Assembly: GCA_965243385.1 (NCBI GenBank)
Contig: CBDEUV010000002.1
Coordinates: 496,001 to 560,000 of the forward strand
Direction: 5' to 3'
DNA: 64,000 nt
DNA from: JANSYA01 sp965243385
GTDB taxonomy: Bacteria; Spirochaetota; Leptospiria; Leptospirales; Leptonemataceae
Of this stretch, positions 23,744 to 32,700 are shown one piece after another. Within the stretch, counting starts at the first letter, position 1; every line of letters starts with the position of its first letter. Under the pieces are notes generated by a model that was not told the DNA's origin, made no database searches, and saw only the letters and a program-made list of their open reading frames with translations. Made by a program: the position numbers and the translations under genes.

Positions 23744-24493
23744 ATGAGCGGCGCGCTGGCAGATAGTTCGATCTTAATCGTAAACGCACCAGGATTGACG
23801 ATTGGAGGGACGGCCAGATCGGCTAAGACAAAAATTATTCGCAAAGGCTACCTGAGTCGCTTCGAGATAAAAAAGGAGCTAAAGGAATACGATTTACTGA
23901 TCGCTCATCATCAGCCGACGCGCTTCGACGCAATCCGAATCGCAGACGCCGCACGAAAACACATTGCGACGCTACCTGTTGTCATTACCGGCGCAGGCAA
24001 TGCGCTCCAGACCCCGGTAGAAGAAAGCGCGCGCGGCGCTTTGATTCTAAGAGGCCCCATGCGCGCCGACTATGTCGATGAGCTGATCGACTACGCGCAA
24101 AGACGAACGGATCAGCAGCCCGACACCCGCGAGCAAAGCCTGAACACCTCCACTGCTTATATCTCTCCAAAGGGCCTGGAGCATTCCCGGATTGAATTTC
24201 CGGAATCTATCGACTCCAGAAACGTCGATAGAATTCGGCAGACGATCTTTATGCAAATGGCGACGAACGGCGGCCTGCGCTCCAGATTGATTCTCGACTT
24301 CGGCACTGTACGCTGGATCGACTCGGAAGGCGTGCGCATGCTGGAAGCGATGACGCGAGAATTCAGAGGCCGGGGCTACAAGAGCGTCGAGGCGGTCGGC
24401 GCGAGCCCGGTGATACAGTGTTCGTTGCAGAATACGATACTGGTGCGGCTGTTTGGGCTGGAAAGCCGGACGGAGGCTCCGGGGAGCTCATGA
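23744..24493 (+). CDS. receiver-like plus STAS domain protein
   Basis: I start at ATG 23744, preceded by GGAGAAAG; the frame is open to a TTG at 23684. The 249-residue product has an N-terminal alpha/beta domain (about 8-120) with a response-regulator-like order of strands, but where the phosphoacceptor Asp is expected it reads L-I-A-H-H-Q, so it is probably a pseudo-receiver. The C-terminal STAS domain (about 145-245) has W-I-D-S-E-G-V with Asp193 and Ser194, the position phosphorylated in anti-sigma antagonists. It could relay an unknown signal into a partner-switching pathway like the two STAS/SpoIIE pairs elsewhere in the window. It is a single gene. Confidence 0.6.
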   Translation: MSGALADSSILIVNAPGLTIGGTARSAKTKIIRKGYLSRFEIKKELKEYDLLIAHHQPTRFDAIRIADAARKHIATLPVVITGAGNALQTPVEESARGALILRGPMRADYVDELIDYAQRRTDQQPDTREQSLNTSTAYISPKGLEHSRIEFPESIDSRNVDRIRQTIFMQMATNGGLRSRLILDFGTVRWIDSEGVRMLEAMTREFRGRGYKSVEAVGASPVIQCSLQNTILVRLFGLESRTEAPGSS

Positions 24494-24682
24494 AGTAGCT
24501 CATTCAGAGCCGCGACCCGGACTGTGCACGATCTCTTTGCTACGGCCCGCAGGACTCGTGGGCCGGGCGCAGCACCGCGTGCGGATTGGTGTTTTGCGAT
24601 GAATACGATCGTCGGCCCGGACGCTGGTGTGTTGATACGATTGAAGCGGGTCGGGCTGACCCGGCTAATCGTAGTTTCCGTA

Positions 24683-25183
24683 CTACATCTCCAGTTCGAA
24701 GCAGGTGGATTCCGGCAAACTCATTAATTGAAACCTTCTCTGACTTGTATCGGCGATGGCCATATCAGCCGTAACCCCGTCTGAACGCAATTTAAACCCA
24801 ACGCCATCCCCGTCAGGCAATGTACAGTTCACCATCTGATACGGTGCGGCGGAATCGGAGCGATCAAGCACAGCCTCAATTCTGAAATAGTTTTCTCCGT
24901 TCCGAATCAACCTGCGCACCAGCCAGACCTCGCGACCTATTTTTGTCTCAATAAAGTCAAACCCAAAATCTCCATCGAACGCACTTCCGCCTATCGTCGT
25001 ATATTTTTCACCATTCACCAGAAATTCACAAGGCAAACCTTCGCACTTGCTCTGAAAGATTTGCCCCTCCAACGCATATTGTTGATCCATCGTCTGGCCA
25101 GTACCAGAATTTGCATGGGGTACGCAACATCCGTTCACTGCAACAATGACGAGGGTCAGTTTTCCAATATTTTCTACGAACAT
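24683..25183 (-). CDS. exported hypothetical protein, possible lipoprotein
   Basis: The 166-residue product starts at an ATG preceded by AAAAAGG. It has an N-terminal hydrophobic segment followed by V-N-G-C, a possible lipobox, so it is probably secreted and lipidated. The mature part has several cysteines (two near C-E-G-L-P-C) and short beta-like segments. Base composition is lower in GC than neighbouring genes, with more A/T-ending codons, suggesting recent acquisition along with the rest of the 24.5-26.7 kb patch. No family recognised. Confidence 0.55.
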   Translation of the reverse strand: MFVENIGKLTLVIVAVNGCCVPHANSGTGQTMDQQYALEGQIFQSKCEGLPCEFLVNGEKYTTIGGSAFDGDFGFDFIETKIGREVWLVRRLIRNGENYFRIEAVLDRSDSAAPYQMVNCTLPDGDGVGFKLRSDGVTADMAIADTSQRRFQLMSLPESTCFELEM

Positions 25184-25675
25184 AAAAACCTTTTTCCAAA
25201 CTTGCAGCCGTCAATCCAATCTCTCAGTGGCGGGCCCTCGGTACCGTTCCCTTTTACCTTATTACGGATGCCAGTCGGTTGAGGCATTGTGACTGTGATG
25301 ACCGTATTCACTCAGGAGCTCGTCAATGAGACAGCTCCTCCCCGCGACAGGAAGTCGCAGGGCCGCGAAGTACACGGATGTGCGAGTGCGGCCTTTCGTG
25401 ATCCATCCTTCCCCATGAGCTTCTCTATTCTCATAGCAACCTGACAGCACACGCAGCTCTGTACATAAAATTACTGTCACTCTGATACCGTGGGATGTTT
25501 CTGGAAATCTTTACAACCTGTAATCTCGCCTGCAGACCACTCTTTGGAGGATTATCCATTACTGACCAAACTGCTTTTGAGCTTGCTGTTATCCCAAAAT
25601 ATCATGTAGAGCTTCTTCCAGATCGACCACGCTAAATTCGGAGTTTAAAACACGTAAACTTGATTCGATCGGCGC
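25184..25675. other. gene-poor AT-richer stretch
   Basis: About 490 bp with no supported gene. Short minus-strand frames (for example one ending near 25262) have no ribosome site and no recognisable content. The composition differs from the surrounding genome, and the stretch is probably degraded accessory DNA. Confidence 0.35.
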
Positions 25676-26128
25676 TCATGCTTGAAAGGCTTCCGCGAAG
25701 ATATTGAAGTCGTAGCCTCTCACAGAGGAAGCCTGCGCCCAAAAATAGTATTATGAGCCGCCCTCCGCCAGGAACCGTAAGATCCCGTAGTCTTGAACAC
25801 TGTCTGGCCTTATGGACCACTCTAAATCGATATGCTCTCTCCATATGTAAGAGCCAGCACCGCTATGATTAGAAGCCACCTCGGACTTGAAAGCTTCAAT
25901 TTCCTCAGGGATCTCGCTTAGAGGCTCCTCGAATCACCAAAGCGTTTATAAATAGCCCACTTTTCCAGCAGCGCCGGCATGAGTGAAGTGCAAATAGCAA
26001 TCATCTCCAATCTTGACTCTCACTGATGCCATCGCTTCAGATCCCGAACCGCTCCATTCTAAAATCAAAATCGGTTCTACCAGGGTCGGGCCGTTAAAGA
26101 TTTGTCTCATATCATTGGCGGGAGGCAA
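25676..26128 (-). pseudogene. decayed ORF of about 150 codons
   Basis: One minus-strand frame stays protein-like from about 26128 (ATG options at 26128 and 26110) down to a TGA at 25676 but is broken by stops at 25946 (TAA), 25934 (TGA) and 25751 (TAA). Readable parts are an N-terminal block with L-E-W-S-G-S-G-S-E and F-T-H-A-G-A-A-G-K-V, then F-E-E-P-L-S-E-I-P-E-E-I-E-A-F, H-I-D-L-E-W-S and a final N-I-F-A-E-A-F-Q-A. A second frame reads Y-K-R-F-G-D-S across the first two stops, so a pair of small indels there is likely. The size and its place beyond the toxin end of the RHS gene fit a former immunity gene, but I cannot name the family. Confidence 0.45.
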
Positions 26129-26260
26129 TCCAGTGAGATTGAGAATAGTATTTTTCGTTTTCTATCGGAAAGATTCGCAGATTCAAGTCGCTTGTCTCGC
26201 CTTTCTAGTTTGCAAAGAAAACTGGCTGACAGCCGCACGGATAATTTAGTCTATAACAAT

Positions 26261-26611
26261 ATGAGTAATGTAAGGAATCTGATCATCTTCGTGGATGTCG
26301 ATGATACTTTTGTGCGGACCTTTTCTCGAAAGAGAATGCCAATTCCCGGCACCATTGAGCACCTCAAAAAACTAAAATCCGAAGGAACTATACTTTACTG
26401 TTGGAGTTCAGGTGGCGCAGAATATGCCAGAGAATCAGCCAAGGAGTTTGGAATCGAAGACCTTTTTGAATCGTTTTTGCCTAAGCCGCAGGTTCTAATC
26501 GATGACCAGTCGGTCGAGGATTGGAGAAATCTGCTCCAGGTTCACCCCAACGAGTGTTCAGACATGGACAGCGCAAAATATCGGGAACGTATATATGGAG
26601 CCTCACTCTAA
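26261..26611 (+). CDS. small HAD-superfamily phosphatase-like protein
   Basis: From ATG 26261 the 116-residue product has HAD motif I V-D-V-D-D-T (Asp12 nucleophile, Asp14), motif II W-S-S-G-G (Ser49/50) and a motif-IV-like L-I-D-D-Q (Asp81, Asp82). It is very short for the family (cap domain absent), so it would be a minimal phosphatase acting on a large or exposed phosphoryl group. There is no Shine-Dalgarno before this ATG; the frame is open to 26102 but that extension looks non-coding. It converges on the 3' end of the RHS toxin gene, 176 bp away, in low-GC DNA. A role tied to the toxin locus (for example immunity) is possible but not shown. Confidence 0.6.
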   Translation: MSNVRNLIIFVDVDDTFVRTFSRKRMPIPGTIEHLKKLKSEGTILYCWSSGGAEYARESAKEFGIEDLFESFLPKPQVLIDDQSVEDWRNLLQVHPNECSDMDSAKYRERIYGASL

Positions 26612-26787
26612 ACGAGACCATCGTTTCAGCTAAAGCATTACGAGGTTCACGAACCTCTCCACATTCGATGCGCTTCATCTGAAACGCTTTCCTGCAATGT
26701 CATCTCAAAGATAAAGAATTTAGAGATGCCAGCGTTGCGCGTATTCCAGCCCTGTCTTCAATTCCAATTGATTCCATACTCCTCCGC

Positions 26788-29700
26788 TCAAAAATCCGTC
26801 GGATCTATCTCGATTTCTGAAAGCGGACGAGCCTCAGATCTCTTGCTGCGCGAGACAGCCCCCGGGTCAATACCCGGAGTCTGTCCATAAACCTTTCCTG
26901 CCAGATACCGGTGGTGGCCATCCACAATGATTCCATCGTCGACTTTAATGTTTGGAGGTCTTTCTCCGTGATGCAGACGTTCTACGTATCTCTGAATCCG
27001 CGGCAAGGAAACTCTGCGTTGTGCTGATCGCATTTGATCACCAGAGAGAGCCTTACGAACATGGCTCTCGGTTATTCGTCCCAGCGCCCCGCTACCGACA
27101 CCACCATTACGTCCTCCGCCTCCTGCTCCTGGTCGTCCACCAATACGCCTGGTAATCAACCCAATCGTCAGATCCACACCCAAAGCGCCGGCCGACCGTC
27201 CAAAAGCATATGGATCATCGCTCGCCAGCCCCTCATATGGCCGGATTAAGGACATTGGATCCTGCACCAAAGACGAGATCAGCATGGTGTTCTGATAGGC
27301 CATGTATCCCGCAGCCGGTAGACCGGTGATCGGGTTCGACAGAGCCAGTCCCACCATCAAAGAGTCTCTGAGCCCATGCGCGTGAGTATGCATGCGATCG
27401 ACGGCACCCGCCATTACAGCCTCGTGCGGGATCGGCCCGTCGGGTTTGTTACTGACCCGCGTTCCTTTTCGTCGTGTACTCGGAGCCGGCTTGTTTACGC
27501 TTCGGGTCGTTTCGGCGTTCGCGGTCTTGCCTCGCCCCGGCCGCGTCGGCCCGATAAAATTCTTCTCTCCCGGTTTGGGCCCGCGAATGAAAGGCGATAC
27601 AGTTCCACCCCCGCAACTGGCTTGAATTCCTCCAGCACAAGGAGCGTGCCCCGTTGGATCCTTATACCGCACCGGATTCCCAAAAACGTAGCTATACCGG
27701 TTCCAGGCTTGCGTATTCATGCCGCCAGGTACGATACTATCCGCACTCGTAAACCGCGCCACCTGCGGATCGTAATACCGCGCATTGTAATAGTACAGCT
27801 TGCTCTCCGGATCCAGTTCCTGGCTGTTGTACTTCGGAGCAAAATCCTGGTCGCCCTTATGCACGAAGGTTTCGCCGTACGGTTTGTATTGAATCCTCGT
27901 TAAGGTTTCCGCAGCGTCGTCTAAGACGTGCGAAACGGAGTCCACCTGGTCCGTGAGATAATACGCGAGCCCGCCGTTCTCAGCCATCGCCGCGACGCGG
28001 ACGCCGTTCAGATAAATATTGTTAATGGCCGACGTCGTACTGTCTTCGGGGACGTGTTCGAGTCCGAAGAACATGGACGGATATAGGATGTTGACGTCTT
28101 TGTATTGTCCGCCTTTCAGCAGGTTCGCGGTTTTCTGGACCCGAAAGCCGCCGTCGTCGTAGCGATAGGTACCGACAATCAGATTGCGGCCGACGTCGCG
28201 GACCGTGTGAATGCGATTGTACGAATCGAAGGTGATCTCTTTTTCGAAGCCGGTGACGTTGTCCCTCTGATACGTCACGTTGCCGACCGCGTCGTACGTT
28301 AGATCGTGGCGGCCGGCGCCGGTTGCCGTGCTGTCGATGCTCGTGACGGCGTGGTTCGTATAATTGTAAGTCCAGCGGTCGTCGAGCACGTCGGTCGCGG
28401 GATTGATGGTGTCTTTGCGAATCAGGTTACCGTTCGCGGCGTAGCCGTAGGCCAGCTTGTATTCCTGCGGGGTGGTATTCGCGGTGCCGGAGCCGTCGTC
28501 GATTTCGACATACATCCCGTTCGCGTTCGTCAGGCGATTCAGGCCGTCATAGGTATAATTGTACGACGTGGTATAAGCGGTCGCCGTATTCGCAACGCTC
28601 GCGATGCTGTTGTTCGGATTGAAATTGTAGACCGCGTCCTGCAGCGTTTTCGTCGCGCCGCTGACCTGGCCTTCGCTGCGAATGCGGATGATGCGACCGC
28701 GAACGTCGTGAGTATAAGTCGTGCTTACGCCGTTGCCGAGCGCGAAGCCGGCGGTCTGGCCGAATTCGTTGTACGTTATATTCGAAACGATGTCTTTGCG
28801 GTTGCTATCACAGCCGCCGCCGAACATCGGCCAGCCGGCCGCGTCCGTGTTCGCAGAAACGCCGGTGATATAGCCCGCGCTGCCATAATCGTAGCATACG
28901 CGAATCTTCTGATTCGCGAGCGGATGTTCCGGATAGTCGATGGCCTTGACCCGGCCGAGCAGATCATAGCGATACTCGGTGGTATACGGCACGTCGAGCG
29001 CGACCACGCCCGGATTCTTGATTTCGCGTATTTCGCGGCTCGTGCGACCCAGTTCGTCGTAACTGAAATTCTTGGTCTGGGTCGCGTCTTCTAAGCGCGC
29101 GAGTCGGCCCACAGCGTTCTGGCTCCCGCCGTAGCTGTCGTACGTGTAGGCGACCAGGCCTTCGCCATTGGGCAGCAGCTTCGTATCCGGACGTCCGAGG
29201 CGATCGTAGGTGACCGAAGTCGTGCGCGTGGCGGCGTCGGTCATCGAAGTGACGTCGCCGAAAGCGTTCACGACATAGCTCGAAACGCCGAAGTCCGGAT
29301 CGCTCTTCGCGCGCATCTGACCGAAGGCGTCGTAGATCCAGTAAGCGTGGTTTTGCCCGCTCAGGTCTTTCGTCGGCGCAGTGCTTCCACCGGCGCCGCT
29401 GCAGCTCATCGTCTGTCCCCCGTTTAAGTCGGACTTCTTGATCATCTGACCGGCGATACTATAACAAAAACCGACCCGGGCCGAAACGCTCTGCCCACCA
29501 TCGCCGGTGCCGAAGTCTTCGACGAAGAGCGTTTCGCCGCGGCCGTTCGATACCGTGCGCTTCGATTGGCCGCCACTGTGATGCTGCACGACCTGGTAGG
29601 GATCGCTATAAACCACCCGGATCGTCGTCGGGCTGCTTTCGCCCTGCGCCTGGGGCAGCGTCGTGCGAATCACCCGGCCGACGCCGTCGTACTCGAAACG

Positions 29701-32700
29701 GGTGGGGTTGCGCAGAATCGTATGGGGAATGAAAGTATCGATTTCGCCTGCGCCGGCCCACTGAGTCTGACCGCGCTGCACAGGGCGACCGGCACCGTCG
29801 TACAGCGTACGACCGCTGCGCACGTACTGACCGCTGGAGGCGCTCTTCACGCTGTGCACGCCGCGGCCGAGACCGTCGACGTAGGTGCGGCTCACGAAAT
29901 CCGGATCGCTGTTGCCGGAGTAGAGCGTGGTCTTCGCCGAAAACGGAAAGCTCGTATCGTAGCTGTAGGCCGCGAGGGTCTGCGTGCCGTTCGGCGTGTC
30001 CGCTCGAAGCGCGACGAGTCGTCCGTGGCTGTCGTAATCGTAGAAGCTCTGGTTGTTGTTCGGGTCGGTCGTGCTGTCGGGCGCGCCGAAAGCGGCGCCG
30101 TAGTTGATCGCATGTGTGGTAACGATATCCAGCGTCGGTCCCACGGCGCGCTCTTCGCGTACGAACTGGTGCAGCTGCGTATCGTACGCGGTGCGGGCGA
30201 TGCGCGCGGGCGTCGAGCTCACGTCGCGGCTTTCGATAACGTTGCCGTAGCTGTCGTAGTCGTATTCCTGAATCTTTGCCGCGACCGCGGGCAACCCGCT
30301 GCCCGTCGCCGTACTGGTAGTGCGCGTCGCGTTGCCCCGCAGGTCGTAAACGTAAGCAGTCGTGATTTCATGCGGCGTGCCGACGAGACTACGCGATGTC
30401 GTCGGCCGGCGCTGGTTCGTGACGGCGCTGGTTTCGAAATTTACGCTGCTGGTGCGGGTCGTCGCGGAATTCGCGGCGTCGCTGTAGTGGTCGGTCGTCG
30501 CGCTGGTCTGCGAAGCGAGCACGTACTGACCGCTCGCGAAATTCATCTGCGAGGTACTGGTCGTAACGAGCGTCCCGCGGACGCGGTGATCGCTTCCGGA
30601 TAGCTCCGCGTAATAGCTCGCGACCGCCGTTGACTCCTGGATGCGATGAATGCGGTATTCGTTGGTCGTGACGCTGTGCAGGATATTGTCCGTGCCCAGC
30701 ACCCGCACTTCGCGCACGGCGCCGCCCAGCGCCCGGTTTTCCAGGTAGTTCGAATACTCCCGGTTATAGTGCCGGCTGATGGTGCGACCGCCGAGCGCGT
30801 TGCGAATCGTAAATTTTTCGAAACCGAAGTGGTCGATCTCTTTGCGGCCGTTGACAAACTGCGAGTGTAAGTTGCCGCCTGCGTACTCGTAGCTGGTGAC
30901 GATGCGATTGTTAAAGCCGTCGTCCGCCGTGATTTTGCTGACAACCAGGCTGCGGGTAGGCAGATCGGGAATATCGTCATCACCGGTGTTATCGAATTCC
31001 GTGGAGTGCGCATACTCGAAGCGATAGTTGCCGCCGATGCCGTTCGCAACCCGTTCGATGATATCCGGCAGCTGGCCGTCGCTCATCGCGAAGTACCAGG
31101 TCGGTTCTTTCAGATGAAAGAAACCGACGTCGGTCAGTCCGTCGCCGTTGTAATCGCCCTGGATCCAGCGAAAGGGATAGACTTTCGTTAACAGATCCGG
31201 TCGAGTAATGCTGCGCGCAACATGTGTACTCGTGAGTGCCAGCACGCGATTCTGATTCAGATCGAATATAACGACGCCGGACGCGCCGCGCACAATGGGA
31301 TTGCCGTTGTGATCGCTTTCGCCGGCGTAGCCTGGGTACTGCGTCGGCGCGACGTGGGTCGTCTGCGAAATCGTCGATCCAGCAATCTGCAGGCGATAGA
31401 AACGCAGCGCGCCGGATTTGCTGCGCGACGCATAAACCAGCGAACGGGTGTTGCCGTTTTCCGGACGCGTAAAAAATGGCAGCCCCGCCGCGTTTTCGCC
31501 GATTTGAAAATCCGCAGACTGCAACTCCAGCTTCGGGTTTCCGCTGAGCGCCGTCCAGAGAATGGTGCCGGCAATCGTATCGACCGTGCCGAGATAATAG
31601 CGATGCGTTCCGGTCTGGCGATCCACGAGCAGCGGCTGCGCGATACCGTCTCCGTTAAAATCCGCGCTGAATACGCTGAAGGCGTTGCGCTTCAGACGAT
31701 TGGTATACGCCCCGTTCTGAAAGACGTTCTTGAAGTCGGCTGCACTCAGCGCGCCGCCGATTGCCAGCGGCGTTTTTGTCGTACCTTGAATATGCAAAAA
31801 GCGCGCAACGCTGCGCTGATCGTCGAGGACCAGCAGGCTTTGCGCGCTCGCGTTCGCGAAGTGATCGCTCAGATAGAGACTCTCGGCCGCGTCGAAGTTC
31901 GCGATGTCGGCCGAAGCGAACTCCGCGAAATTCGTATCGGCGAAGGCCGTGCCGTTATGCGCAAGCAGGCGAAAGCGATGCGCGACGCTGCCGCCGGAAC
32001 TGCCTTTTTCGTAATACAAAACACCGTCGCGTCCGCTCGCGGCGTAGCCCGCCGGCCGGCCGCCGTTCAGCAGCCGCGTGTCGCTGCCGTTCAGGTCAAG
32101 GTCGGTCAGGACATCGGGCGTATACGCCGCCCCCTGTTTGAAATGCAGCCGCCGATCCGCACGATTATAGATTAAGAGCTCCGGATTCGCGGAGCAGTCC
32201 GCGACGCTAAAACAGCCCGCGAAGACCTGTTCGCCGCGCTCCGGTCGCGCGTTGCCGTCGTACTGGTAGTCCAGTAGCAGCGTTTTCGAGTCGGCGGCGG
32301 TCGCGAAAGCACGCGTGGCGTTTTTGAGTTCGACTTCTTCTTCTGGAAGCGGAGTCGCCAGCACGCGCGCGGGATCGGGCCCGAAGCTCATGTCGCTGTA
32401 GATCCGGTAGCGAAATCCGTTCGCGCGCGATTCGCCAATCCAGAACTTGTTGTCGGTCGCGGAATAGAAGCCGATGTCCGTGCGGCCGTCGCCGTTGAAA
32501 TCGCCCTGCAGCCAGCGGGTGATGGCTTTGAATTGCGGGGCTTCGGACCAGACACGAAACTGAATGGTCTCGTCGCCGACTGCCCCGAGGATCCAGCGGC
32601 CCTCTTCGCGATCGAATACTAGGAAGTCCGAAAATCCGTCGCCGTTAAAATCTCCGGAAAACTGCTCGTGCGCGAACAAAGCCTGCTCGGGTGCCGTAAA

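Noticed and set aside
25262..25480. 72-codon minus-strand frame in the low-GC patch
   Set aside because: No ribosome site, no motif, and surrounded by degraded sequence.
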